Of a stretch of DNA of 64,000 bases, positions 38,272 to 46,772 are shown piece after piece; the first letter of the stretch is position 1, and every line of letters starts with the position of its first letter. A program made the position numbers and the translations under genes. The notes beneath the pieces are model-generated. The model searched no databases and was not told the DNA's origin. It worked only from the letters and a program-made list of their open reading frames with translations. This DNA comes from Gryllotalpicola ginsengisoli DSM 22003 (GTDB lineage Bacteria > Actinomycetota > Actinomycetes > Actinomycetales > Microbacteriaceae): contig NZ_AULK01000004.1 in the NCBI RefSeq assembly GCF_000419445.1, forward strand, positions 124,001-188,000, read 5' to 3'.

Positions 38272-39170
38272 CGGCGGTCGAACTCGACCGGCTGCCGGTC
38301 GGCGCGCGGGTAGGAGCCGAGGAAGATCACGTTCGGCGTGAAGCGGTACACGCCGAGCAGCGCGTCGGCGATGCGCTCGTCGTGCACGTGCCCGTCGAGG
38401 TCGATGATGAACCGGTGCCGGCCGAGCGCGTCGCCCATGGGCCGGGACTCGAGCAGGCTCATGTTCACCCCGCGGGTGGAGAACTGCTCGAGCAGCTCGA
38501 CCAGGGAGCCCGGCCGGTCGGTGGGCAGCTCGGCGATGATGCTCGTCTTGTCGGCGCCCGTCGCCGGGGGCAGCGCCCGGGTGCGGGCGACCAGCGCGAA
38601 GCGGGTCACCGCCTGCTTGTTGTCGATGATGTCGTCGGCGAGCACCTCGACGGCGTGGTGGTCCACGATGTTCGGCGGGGCGATGGCCGCATCGGCGGGC
38701 GAGGAGGGCCGGCCCGAGGCATCCGTCTCGAGCAGTTGCGCGGCCGCCTGCACGTTGCTCGATGCGGGCAGGTGCGCGTGCGCCGGCAGGGTGCGGTCGA
38801 GCCAGCCGTGGCACTGGGCGTACGCGACCGGATGCGCCGCGATCGTGCGCACCTCGTCGAGCCGGGTGCCGGGGCGGGCCACGAGAGAGAATCCGACGGG
38901 CACGAGGTACTCGCCGAGGATGCGCAGGCCGGGGATCGTGGCGAGGGCGTCCTGGGTGGCGCTCACTCCCCCGTCGATGGAGTTCTCGATCGCGATCATG
39001 GCCGCCGTCGAGCGGCCCGAGACGACGTCGTCGAGCGCCTCGCCGACGTTGTTGACGGCGCGCCACGGCTTGCCCCGGGCGGCCTCGACCTGGCGCAGCG
39101 CGAGCTCCGTGAAGGTGCCCGCCGGTCCGAGATAGCTGTACGTCTCGCCGCCGTCGGGGGTGTCGCTCAT
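38199..39170 (-). CDS. pheA: Prephenate dehydratase
   Basis: 323 residues. The dehydratase domain (about 10-190) opens [15 protein letters not shown] and contains the catalytic [10 protein letters not shown]; the ACT domain (about 205-290) has [11 protein letters not shown] and ESRPMGD, the phenylalanine-binding motif, so feedback inhibition is expected. It makes phenylpyruvate for phenylalanine. Monofunctional, no chorismate mutase domain. Leaderless start. Confidence 0.95.
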   Translation of the reverse strand: MSDTPDGGETYSYLGPAGTFTELALRQVEAARGKPWRAVNNVGEALDDVVSGRSTAAMIAIENSIDGGVSATQDALATIPGLRILGEYLVPVGFSLVARPGTRLDEVRTIAAHPVAYAQCHGWLDRTLPAHAHLPASSNVQAAAQLLETDASGRPSSPADAAIAPPNIVDHHAVEVLADDIIDNKQAVTRFALVARTRALPPATGADKTSIIAELPTDRPGSLVELLEQFSTRGVNMSLLESRPMGDALGRHRFIIDLDGHVHDERIADALLGVYRFTPNVIFLGSYPRADRQPVEFDRRYADEVFVEARDWLRALLSEEPEA

Positions 39171-39177
39171 GTCGTTC

Positions 39178-39183
39178 AGGCTA
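39178..39183 (-). promoter_or_regulatory. -10 element (TAGCCT) for leaderless pheA
   Basis: Reverse-strand TAGCCT ends seven bases before ATG 39170. Confidence 0.5.
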
Positions 39184-39233
39184 GTGGGCGAGGCGACCGG
39201 TCAATCCCCTTTCGGCTCCTCGAGGGCCCCTGA

Positions 39234-39239
39234 CAGGAT
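39234..39239 (+). promoter_or_regulatory. -10 element (CAGGAT) for pgm
   Basis: CAGGAT ends six bases before ATG 39246. It differs from TANNNT at the first base but keeps the spacing. Confidence 0.35.
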
Positions 39240-39245
39240 GGGGAC

Positions 39246-40865
39246 ATGAGCGATCGAGCAGGCACGTACGCGCAGGAATCCGATCTCATCGACGACGAGG
39301 CCGTGGTGCGGGCCTACTACGAGCTGCACCCGGACGCGTCCGTTCCGGCGCAGCGGGTCGTGTTCGGCACCTCGGGGCACCGCGGCTCCAGCCTCGACAC
39401 GGCGTTCAACGACGACCACATCGCGGCCTGCACGCAGGCGATCGTCGAGTACCGGGCCGCGCAGGGCATCACGGGGCCGCTGTTCATCGGCGCCGACACG
39501 CACGTGCTCTCCGGACCCGCGCAGACCACCGCGCTCGAGGTGCTGACCGGCAACGGCGTCGACGTGCTCGCCGACGCGCACGACGACTACGTGCCGACGC
39601 CCGCCGTGAGCCACGCGATCATCCGGTACAACACCGCGCACCCGGGGCAGCCGCAGGCCGACGGCATTGTCGTCACCCCCTCGCACAACCCGCCCCGCGA
39701 CGGCGGCTTCAAGTACAACCCGCCCCACGGCGGCCCGGCCGACACCGACGCGACCAGCTGGATCGCGAACCGCGCGAACGAGATCATCGCCGGCGGGCTC
39801 GCCGACGTGGTGCGCGCCGAGCCGAGCGGGGTCGGCTCCTACGACTTCCGGGAGGAGTACGTCAACGACCTCGTCAACATCATCGACCTCGACGCGATCA
39901 AGAAGGCGGGCGTCAAGATCGGCGCGGACCCGCTGGGCGGGGCATCCGTCTCGTACTGGCAGCTGATCGGCGAGAAGTACGGCCTCGACCTCACCGTGAT
40001 CAACCCGCGGGTCGACCCGAAGTGGTCGTTCATGACGCTCGACTGGGACGGCAAGATCCGCATGGACCCGTCGTCGAAGTACGTCATGGCCTCGGTGCTC
40101 GAGCACAAGGACGAGTTCCAGGTGGTCACCGGCAACGACGCCGACAGCGACCGGCACGGCATCGTCACCCCCGACGGCGGGCTGATGAACCCCAATCACT
40201 ATCTGGCGGTGGCGATCCAGTATCTGTACACGCACCGGCCCGAGTGGCGATCGGATGCCGCGATCGGCAAGACCCTCGTCTCGTCGTCGATCATCGACCG
40301 GGTCGCCGAGTCGCTCGGCCGGCGGCTCTGGGAGGTGCCGGTCGGCTTCAAGTGGTTCGTGCCGGGGCTCGTGGACGGCTCGGTCGGCTTCGGCGGCGAG
40401 GAGTCGGCGGGCGCCTCGTTCCTGCGCAAGGACGGCACGGCGTGGACGACCGACAAGGACGGCATCCTGCTCGCCCTGCTGGCCAGCGAGATCATCGCCG
40501 TGACCGGCAAGTCACCCTCGCAGCTGTACCGGGAGCTGACCGAGCAGTTCGGCGACCCGGTGTACGAGCGTATCGACGCCGCCGCGACCAAGGAGCAGAA
40601 GGCGGCGCTGGCGAAGCTGTCGGGCGAGGCGATCACGGCGACCGAGCTCGCCGGCGAGCCGATCGTCGCGAAACTGTCGCAGGCGCCGGGCAACGGCGCG
40701 CCGATCGGGGGCGTGAAGGTGGTCAGCGAGAACGCCTGGTTCGCCGCCCGCCCGTCGGGCACGGAGGACGTCTACAAGATCTACGCCGAGTCGTTCCAGG
40801 GCCCGGAGCACCTGAAGCAGGTGCAGGCCGAGGCCAAGCGGATCGTCGACGCGGCGCTCGGCTGA
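39246..40865 (+). CDS. pgm: Phosphoglucomutase (alpha-D-glucose specific)
   Basis: 539 residues. The phosphoserine loop is VTPSHNPPRDGG, the metal loop GNDADSDRHGIV, the sugar loop GGEESAGASF and the phosphate loop RPSGTEDVYKIY. It interconverts glucose-1- and glucose-6-phosphate, connecting the glycogen cluster at 2-8 kb with central metabolism. Full length for the Pgm class found in E. coli. Confidence 0.95.
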   Translation: MSDRAGTYAQESDLIDDEAVVRAYYELHPDASVPAQRVVFGTSGHRGSSLDTAFNDDHIAACTQAIVEYRAAQGITGPLFIGADTHVLSGPAQTTALEVLTGNGVDVLADAHDDYVPTPAVSHAIIRYNTAHPGQPQADGIVVTPSHNPPRDGGFKYNPPHGGPADTDATSWIANRANEIIAGGLADVVRAEPSGVGSYDFREEYVNDLVNIIDLDAIKKAGVKIGADPLGGASVSYWQLIGEKYGLDLTVINPRVDPKWSFMTLDWDGKIRMDPSSKYVMASVLEHKDEFQVVTGNDADSDRHGIVTPDGGLMNPNHYLAVAIQYLYTHRPEWRSDAAIGKTLVSSSIIDRVAESLGRRLWEVPVGFKWFVPGLVDGSVGFGGEESAGASFLRKDGTAWTTDKDGILLALLASEIIAVTGKSPSQLYRELTEQFGDPVYERIDAAATKEQKAALAKLSGEAITATELAGEPIVAKLSQAPGNGAPIGGVKVVSENAWFAARPSGTEDVYKIYAESFQGPEHLKQVQAEAKRIVDAALG

Positions 40866-40887
40866 CCGGCCCTTCCCGGCCCCGGCC

Positions 40888-40968
40888 ATTCGTCGAAAAG
40901 TGCTCTGCCCGGCGATTCGTCGAAAAGTGCTCTGCCCGGCGATTCGTCGAAAAGTGCTCTGCCCGGCG
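40888..40968. repeat. Three perfect 27-bp tandem repeats
   Basis: Three identical adjacent units (40888-40914, 40915-40941, 40942-40968), each starting ATTCGTCGAAAAGTGCTC and ending TGCCCGGCG. Related fragments follow: ATTCGTCGATTCTCGCC near 41014 and an inverted GACGAATCGA near 41056. No spacers and no protein-coding signs. Confidence 0.9.
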
Positions 40969-41097
40969 CTTCCTCCGACCAATATCGACGACTCGCCGAG
41001 AGTGCCAGCGGCCATTCGTCGATTCTCGCCGGCCACGCCGGATTGACGAGCCAGAAGTGACGAATCGAACTCGACAGCGGCCCGGCCAGGCCGCCGC

Positions 41098-41505
41098 TCA
41101 GCCGGCCGGCTCGAGCTCGGCGAGGAGGGCGCGCACGCGGCGCTCGATCTCGTCGCGGATGGGCCGCACCTCCTCGAGCGGCAGCCCGGCCGGGTCGGTC
41201 AAGTCCCAGTCCTCGTAGCGCTTGCCGGGGAAGATCGGGCAGGTGTCGCCGCAGCCCATGGTGATGACGACGTCGGATTCCTTGACCGCATCCGTCGTCA
41301 GGATCTGCGGGGCGTTGCCGGCGATGTCGATGCCGCGCTCGGCCATCGCCTCGACGGCGACGGGGTTGAGCCGGTCGGCGGGCTCGCTGCCGGCGGAGAA
41401 CACGCGCACGCGGTCGCCCGCGAGCTCGGAGAGGAAGCCGGCAGCCATCTGCGAGCGGCCGGCGTTGTGCACGCACACGAACAGCACGGCGGGAGTCTCA
41501 GTCAT
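41098..41505 (-). CDS. arsC: Arsenate reductase/low-molecular-weight phosphatase family
   Basis: 135 residues. P-loop C11-VHNAGR-S in FVCVHNAGRSQMAAGF; further cysteines lie in MGCGDTCPIFPG, the arrangement of reductases of the ArsC/LMW-PTP fold that reduce arsenate to arsenite. No arsR or efflux gene adjoins it, so arsenate is inferred and phosphotyrosine phosphatase activity remains possible. GGGGAG nine bases before ATG 41505. Confidence 0.8.
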   Translation of the reverse strand: MTETPAVLFVCVHNAGRSQMAAGFLSELAGDRVRVFSAGSEPADRLNPVAVEAMAERGIDIAGNAPQILTTDAVKESDVVITMGCGDTCPIFPGKRYEDWDLTDPAGLPLEEVRPIRDEIERRVRALLAELEPAG

Positions 41506-41557
41506 GCGCTCATTCTCCCCTGAACCCGACAGCGGCGCGCTGACGGATGCCACGGGG

Positions 41558-41585
41558 AAGGGCCCCGGGATCGCCCGGGGCCCTT
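41558..41585 (-). terminator. Strong terminator after the phospholipase C-type gene
   Basis: Perfect 12-bp stem AAGGGCCCCGGG/CCCGGGGCCCTT with an ATCG loop, 27 bases beyond the stop at 41612. Confidence 0.8.
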
Positions 41586-41611
41586 CGTGGTGACGGAGGC
41601 GGTCAGCCGCC

Positions 41612-43390
41612 TCAGTCCTTGTGGAACAGCGAGACCAGCCAGCGGATGATGGCCGCCGTGTGGCTGTCGGGCTTGGTCGCCTTCGGAGTCGACGTCTTGC
41701 CCGGCTTCACCGGCGAGGTCTTGCCCGGCGTGATTGGCGAGGTCTTCACGATCTTCGACACGGCACCGGTCGACGGGTTGAGCAGCACCTCGCGGTTCTG
41801 CGGCGACTTGAAGTCGAATAGGCCGTTCATCGAGCCGGCCGTGGCGTCGAACGAACCGTTGCCGATGCGCCCGGTGCCCCAGTTGTCCTCGATGAATTTG
41901 AGGATCGATGGCTGTGTCGTCAACGTGTGATCGACCGTGTTCGCCTTGGTGTACGGCGAGATCACGAGCATCGGCAGGCGCTGGCTCGGGCCGCAGCGGT
42001 CGGCGTAGCCGCCGAGCGCCTTGACGCCGTTGGAGGCGGCCGTGGTGCAGATGGTCGAGTCCTCGGCGGCGTCGTCCGAGCTGTTGGTGATGGTCGGCGC
42101 CTGGTGGTCGTACCAGCCGTCGGAGTCGTCGTACGCGATCACGACCGCGGTCGAGCTCCAGTACTTCGACTGCTGGATCTCGTTGATCGTGTTCACGAGG
42201 AACGTCTGCTCGTCGGTCGGGTCGGAGTAGGCGGCGTGGCCGTCCTGGTACTCCGGGGCCTTCAGGAACGAGACGGCGGGCAGCGAGCCGGCCTTGATCG
42301 ACGCGGAGAAGTCGGTCAGGTCGTACTGGTGGTTCGCCTGGTCGGTCTTGCCGATGTTCTCGACCGACGACGGCGCCAGGTGGTGCGGGTTCGAGGTCGA
42401 CTTGTAGTACTGGAACGGGTTGTGGTGGGGCGAGTAGTCGACCGACGAGGAGCCCGCGACGTTGGTGTGCGTCGAGCCGCAGACCGCGTATCCGGTCGAG
42501 CTGTCCTCAGCCGAGGTGGTCGGCGCGAAGCCGCCCTGGAACCAGCCCCAGGTGACGCCCTTCTCGTTCAGCAGGTCGCCGATGTTCTTGCCCGACATGC
42601 CGGCCAGCGCGCTGGTCGAGGTGTGGTTGGTGTCGGAGCAGTCGTCGTAGACGGGGTCGGGGTCGTTGATCACGGTGCCCACGCCGTCCTCGTTCGGCGA
42701 GACGACGGTGTAGCTGTCAGGCGTGGCCGTCGGCTGCGGGTCCGTCGTGCCCGTGGTCGGGTCGTACGAGGTGACCCCGTAGGTCTGGCCCGAGATCAGG
42801 TTCAGCGCACCTGGGGTCGAGGGGCCGAAGGTGGCGTCCCAGCTGTTGTCGCTCATCGCGTAGTTCTGGGCGTAGTTCCACAGACCGGTGACGGTGTTGC
42901 CGTCGTAGTAGTCCATGACCAGGCCCGGCTCGCTGTAGAGGCCGCAGTTCTCCTTGTCGGTGGCCTCGACGAACTGGTCCATCTTGCCGTTGTCGACGGC
43001 GACCTGCTCCGGCCCGTAGTTGTGGTTCTGGTCGCAGGTGACGGCCTCGTCGGAGCTGAGACGCTGCGGGTCGTAGGTGTTGGGGTTGTCGGTCAGCGTG
43101 CCCGAGGTGATCAGGTTGTTCACCTTGGGGGTGTTCTTGGCGGCGGTGAAGTCGGTGCCGTCGGTGTTGGTCGCGTAGGGATAGGTGCCGAAGTAGTGGT
43201 CGAACGAGACGTTCTCGTCGAAGATCACCACGAGGTGCTTGATCGGCGTGCTGGTTTTCGCGGAATTGTCGGCCTTGGACTGCGCTTGCGCCGGCGCCGA
43301 CAGCAGTGCCGTCGCCGTCGCGAGTCCCGCAGCCACGACCAGGGCGCCGCCGGCCATGCCGAAGCGCCGCAAACGTGCTTTCTGGAACAC
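41612..43390 (-). CDS. Secreted phospholipase C/acid phosphatase family protein
   Basis: 592 residues with a Sec-type signal peptide (basic start, hydrophobic 12-30, cleavage after SAPAQA). The phosphoesterase family core begins HLVVIFDENVSFDHYFGTYP with the metal-binding Glu-Asn, and AYDDSDGWYDHQAP and LPMLVISPYTK follow. The family hydrolyses phospholipids or phosphomonoesters outside the cell. The C-terminal 60 residues hold Lys/Thr/Pro repeats (KTSPITPGK, TSPVKPGK) and a short hydrophobic end, a possible wall-interacting anchor. GTG start with GGAAGAAGAG upstream. Confidence 0.88.
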   Translation of the reverse strand: MFQKARLRRFGMAGGALVVAAGLATATALLSAPAQAQSKADNSAKTSTPIKHLVVIFDENVSFDHYFGTYPYATNTDGTDFTAAKNTPKVNNLITSGTLTDNPNTYDPQRLSSDEAVTCDQNHNYGPEQVAVDNGKMDQFVEATDKENCGLYSEPGLVMDYYDGNTVTGLWNYAQNYAMSDNSWDATFGPSTPGALNLISGQTYGVTSYDPTTGTTDPQPTATPDSYTVVSPNEDGVGTVINDPDPVYDDCSDTNHTSTSALAGMSGKNIGDLLNEKGVTWGWFQGGFAPTTSAEDSSTGYAVCGSTHTNVAGSSSVDYSPHHNPFQYYKSTSNPHHLAPSSVENIGKTDQANHQYDLTDFSASIKAGSLPAVSFLKAPEYQDGHAAYSDPTDEQTFLVNTINEIQQSKYWSSTAVVIAYDDSDGWYDHQAPTITNSSDDAAEDSTICTTAASNGVKALGGYADRCGPSQRLPMLVISPYTKANTVDHTLTTQPSILKFIEDNWGTGRIGNGSFDATAGSMNGLFDFKSPQNREVLLNPSTGAVSKIVKTSPITPGKTSPVKPGKTSTPKATKPDSHTAAIIRWLVSLFHKD

Positions 43391-43494
43391 GGTTGACTCT
43401 TCTTCCTCTTATGCGAACGCGGTGTGCGTCATCGTTCCCGGCGCCGGTTGCGCCGAGCCTTTCCATCCGGTGATCGGATGCCCGAGCCATCCGT

Positions 43495-44721
43495 TCACGC
43501 GAACAAACCCTCTCCCAGCCAGCCGGAGGCGTTGCGCACGCCTGGCAGCGCGAAGTAGTAGCCGCCCCCGAAGGGCGAGATGTAGTCGACCAGCGGCTCG
43601 TCGATCAGCCGCTTCTGGATCGTCACGAACTGGCGCTCGATGTCCTGGTTGTAGGCGCAGAAGATGAGCCCCATGTCGAGGTTGCCGTTGCTGTCGATGC
43701 CGGAGTCGTAGTTGAAGGCGCGGCGCAGGATGCGCTGGTTCGCGGTCTGCGGCGTGCGCGGGTTCGCCAGCCGCATGTGCGCGTCGAACGGGATCACATC
43801 CCCCGTGTTGTCGAGTTCGTAGTGCGGGTCGTCGAACTCCTTGGTGCCGGTCAGCGGCGCGCCAGAGTCGCGGTAGCGGCCGAACATCTGCTGCTGTTCG
43901 CGCAGGCCGACGCGGTCCCAGAACTCGACGAACATGCGGATGACGCGCACCGCCAGGTAGCTGCCGCCCTCGGCCCAGTCGGGCTCGCCGTTCTTGCCGC
44001 CGTGCGCCCACACCAGCTGGTCCATCAGGTCGGCGTCGGAGGTGTCGGGGTTGCTCGTGCCGTCCTTGAAGCCCATCAGGTTGCGCGGGGTGCCGCTCGG
44101 CCGCGGCGGCGACACGAAGCCGGACTGCCGCCAGCGCACCTGCATGTCGGCGCGGGTGGCGCGCAGGATCTCGCGCACCGCGTGCGTCACCACGTCGCGG
44201 TCGTTCGCCTCGACCTGCAGCAGCAGGTCGCCGTCGCACACCTCGCGGCGCAGCGCGTCGTTCGGGAAGTCCTCCATCACGCGCAGCTTGGACGGTTTGA
44301 CGGATGCGAGCCCGAAGCGCTCGTCGAACAGCGAGCTGCCCACCGCCATCGTCACGGTCAGCCCGTCGGGCACGATGTCGTTGCCGAGCACCCCGGAGTC
44401 CTCGGGCTGGGCGGAGATGCCCGGGTCGGCGACGGTGCCGCCGGTGGTGAGGAATCGCGCCTTCTCGGTCACGGTCTGCAGCAGCTGTTTCAGGCCGGCC
44501 CGGTCGGCGGCGGTGACGTCGAGCGCGACGAACTCGGTCGCCTTGCGCAGCGGCGCGAGGACGCCCGCCTGGTGCGCGCCGTGGAACGGGAACGAGGCCG
44601 CGGTCTTGGTCGTTCCGGCGCCGGCGGCGTAGGCGGGTGCCGCGGCGGCGGCCGCGAGCGGGGCCGCCACGCCGGCTCCGGCCAGCGCGCTGAGGAAGCG
44701 GCGTCGCGTGGGTTCGGTCAC
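43495..44721 (-). CDS. efeB: Dyp-type haem peroxidase EfeB
   Basis: 408 residues with a Tat signal (RRRFLSALAGA, hydrophobic to 32). The family motif is GFKDGTSNP near 225 and the proximal haem His region lies further on. Deferrochelatase/peroxidase of the EfeUOB iron-uptake system, oxidising Fe(II) or handling haem outside the membrane. GTG 44721 overlaps the efeO stop by four bases. Confidence 0.93.
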   Translation of the reverse strand: MTEPTRRRFLSALAGAGVAAPLAAAAAAPAYAAGAGTTKTAASFPFHGAHQAGVLAPLRKATEFVALDVTAADRAGLKQLLQTVTEKARFLTTGGTVADPGISAQPEDSGVLGNDIVPDGLTVTMAVGSSLFDERFGLASVKPSKLRVMEDFPNDALRREVCDGDLLLQVEANDRDVVTHAVREILRATRADMQVRWRQSGFVSPPRPSGTPRNLMGFKDGTSNPDTSDADLMDQLVWAHGGKNGEPDWAEGGSYLAVRVIRMFVEFWDRVGLREQQQMFGRYRDSGAPLTGTKEFDDPHYELDNTGDVIPFDAHMRLANPRTPQTANQRILRRAFNYDSGIDSNGNLDMGLIFCAYNQDIERQFVTIQKRLIDEPLVDYISPFGGGYYFALPGVRNASGWLGEGLFA

Positions 44722-45953
44722 GGCAGGGCCTTTCGGGGTTCGGTGATCTCGGCGACAGGCGCCAGCAGCTCGACGGTGCCGTCGAGCGAGGCGTTCAGCT
44801 GCTGCCGCTGCGCCGTGGTGAGGCTGTCCAGCGGCGTCCAGGTGTCGCCCTTGTGGTAGCTCGCGACGAGCTTCTGCGACGCGGCGAGGGATGCCTCGGC
44901 CTTCTGCAGCTCGGGGTAGCGGGTCTTCAGCAGGTCCTCCAGCACGTCGAGCGCGTGCTGCGCACCCTCGAGGTTCGCGGCGACGGTGGCGAGGTTCGTG
45001 TGGGATCCGGCATCCGTCTCGCCCGTCAGCTCGAACTGGATGGTGTTCTCGACGATCTCGTGCGCGCGAAGGCCGATGTCGAGGGGGTCGATGCGGTCGG
45101 TCTCGGGCGCCTTGGCGAGGGCGGCCACGTCGGTGCGCAACTGGGCCGCGGCTTTCGCCACCTTCGCGGCCGGGGCGCCCGACCACAGCAGCGCCTCGAT
45201 CTTGTGGAACCCGGTCAGGTCGGGGTCGTCGAGGGCCGTCTTGCCGGATGCCGGCGTGCCGTTGATCTTCGCGTCGTAGTCGCCGAACGCGCCGTAGGCC
45301 GCGCCGAGGGTCTCATAGGTGACGTGGGCCGCCAGCCAGTCGCGCTTGGCGCTGGATAAGTCGCCCTCCTCGGCGTCGTCGGCGAGCTGCGCGACCTGCT
45401 TCTGCAGGGTGGGCAGGCGCCCGTCGACCCAGCGGCCGTAGGCCTTGGCCACGGGGATGAGCTGCGCCTCGGAAATGGGCACGACGCCGGGGGTCAGCAC
45501 CGACCCCGACGGCGCCGCGCCGACCGTGACCGTCGGACCGATGGCGAGGTTCGAGTCCGCCGGGAAGCAGATGAAGCGGTACCGGCCCTGCCCCAGGGTG
45601 ACGCGCGCGGGGGCCTTCGCGCCGGGGCCGACCGACTCCAGGTCGAGGTAGACCTGCTTGGTCTTGACGTTCTGCAGGAAGACCTCGACGCCGCCGGTCG
45701 AGCCGTTCGAGATGGTGAAGCTCTGCTCGCCGCCGGGCAGGGTGCCCTCGGCGGCCTTGCCCGCGTCATCCGTGCCCCAGCCGTCGCCGCAGCCCGAGCT
45801 GCCGACCGTCACGTCGAAGCTGTGCGCGGCGGCATCCGTCGCGTGCGCGGCGTCCTGATCGCCGGGCCGGGAGAGCACGGTGCACGCCACGGCGACCGCC
45901 ACCACGACGACGATCGCAGCCCAGAATGCGGCGATCTGGGAGCGTGTGGACAT
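44718..45953 (-). CDS. efeO: Iron-binding lipoprotein-like EfeO
   Basis: 411 residues. An N-terminal helix (8-28) anchors or exports it; residues about 45-150 form the cupredoxin-like domain (RYRFICFPADSN) and 165-400 the M75 imelysin-like domain with H-x-x-E in GFHKIEALLW. It donates iron to the EfeU permease. No efeU lies on either side. ATG 45953 with GAGG ten bases upstream. Confidence 0.92.
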   Translation of the reverse strand: MSTRSQIAAFWAAIVVVVAVAVACTVLSRPGDQDAAHATDAAAHSFDVTVGSSGCGDGWGTDDAGKAAEGTLPGGEQSFTISNGSTGGVEVFLQNVKTKQVYLDLESVGPGAKAPARVTLGQGRYRFICFPADSNLAIGPTVTVGAAPSGSVLTPGVVPISEAQLIPVAKAYGRWVDGRLPTLQKQVAQLADDAEEGDLSSAKRDWLAAHVTYETLGAAYGAFGDYDAKINGTPASGKTALDDPDLTGFHKIEALLWSGAPAAKVAKAAAQLRTDVAALAKAPETDRIDPLDIGLRAHEIVENTIQFELTGETDAGSHTNLATVAANLEGAQHALDVLEDLLKTRYPELQKAEASLAASQKLVASYHKGDTWTPLDSLTTAQRQQLNASLDGTVELLAPVAEITEPRKALP

Positions 45954-46094
45954 CGTCGACGGACCTCGTGCGTGAGTTCGGGTGGGCGAACGATCCGCTC
46001 GCCGAAAAGAGGCTATTTGCACCCCGAGCGGGGGACGGCCGTGTTCAGGGTCTGTTCACCCGGGCGTCACGGATCCGTCCCCGCCCGCGGCGGA

Positions 46095-46100
46095 TACGCT
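46095..46100 (+). promoter_or_regulatory. -10 element (TACGCT), leaderless
   Basis: TACGCT ends six bases before ATG 46107. Confidence 0.5.
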
Positions 46101-46106
46101 CGGTGC

Positions 46107-46613
46107 ATGACGAGCCCGATCCGCGACATTCCGCTGACCACGATCGACGGGCGGGAGACCTCGCTCGCCGACTACGCCGACAGGGTCGTGCTGGTCGTCA
46201 ACGTGGCCTCGAAATGCGGGCTGACGCCGCAGTACGAGCAGCTCGAGCAGTTGCAGCGCGAGTACGGCGAGCGCGGATTCACCGTGCTGGGGTTCCCCTG
46301 CAACCAGTTCGCAGGGCAGGAGCCCGGCACCGCCGAGGAGATCGTGGAGTTCTGCTCGGCGAGCTACGGCGTGACCTTCCCCCTGATGGAGAAGACGAGG
46401 GTGAACGGGCGGCACGCGCATCCGCTTTACAAGGAGCTCAAGCGCACCCGCGACCACGCGGGTCTCGCGGGGCCCGTGCTGTGGAACTTCGAGAAGTTCC
46501 TCGTCGCGCCCGACGACACGGTGGAGCGCTTCCGGCCGAAGACCGCGCCCGACGACCCCGCCGTGATCGCCTCCCTCGAGCGCGCGTTGCAGCAGGTGTC
46601 CTCCGCGGCCTAG
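46107..46613 (+). CDS. Glutathione peroxidase-family thiol peroxidase
   Basis: 168 residues. Peroxidatic C37 in NVASKCGLTPQY, C65 in GFPCNQFAGQEPG, C83 as a likely resolving cysteine, and WNFEKFLV complete the catalytic set. Actinobacteria lack glutathione, so thioredoxin or mycothiol is the likely reductant (known for the family). Divergent from efeOB, which fits peroxide defence next to iron import. The larger frame from 45822 is not coding. Confidence 0.93.
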   Translation: MTSPIRDIPLTTIDGRETSLADYADRVVLVVNVASKCGLTPQYEQLEQLQREYGERGFTVLGFPCNQFAGQEPGTAEEIVEFCSASYGVTFPLMEKTRVNGRHAHPLYKELKRTRDHAGLAGPVLWNFEKFLVAPDDTVERFRPKTAPDDPAVIASLERALQQVSSAA

Positions 46614-46641
46614 CCTGCGCCGAGCCGGTCCTTCCGGGCCG

Positions 46642-46702
46642 CCGACCGGTGCGAAATCACCCTTGAGCGCGCGATTCGAGGCACATTTCGCACCGCTCGG
46701 CG
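46642..46702. repeat. Left copy of palindromic repeat flanking the DUF559 gene
   Basis: Arms GGTGCGAAAT (46648-46657) and ATTTCGCACC (46685-46694) around 27 bases. It starts GCCGACCGGTGCGAAATC and ends CACCGCTCGGCG, the same ends and orientation as the copy at 47720. Confidence 0.8.
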
Positions 46703-46772
46703 CCGCGCGCACCTTTCCACAGCTGCGACCGGCGACGCCGTGCCGCCGGCATGCGGGCGGCATGGTGAGCGG

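Noticed and set aside
35128-39066. A 1312-codon frame ending in serS
   Set aside because: Everything before GTG 36396 is antisense to the lipid kinase and SGNH genes and lacks conserved motifs.
40888-40968. CRISPR array
   Set aside because: The units are directly adjacent without spacers and there are no cas genes.
41927-43396. Long forward frame of 489 codons opposite the phospholipase C-type gene
   Set aside because: Val/Gly/Arg-rich low-complexity shadow; the reverse strand holds a signal peptide and family motifs.
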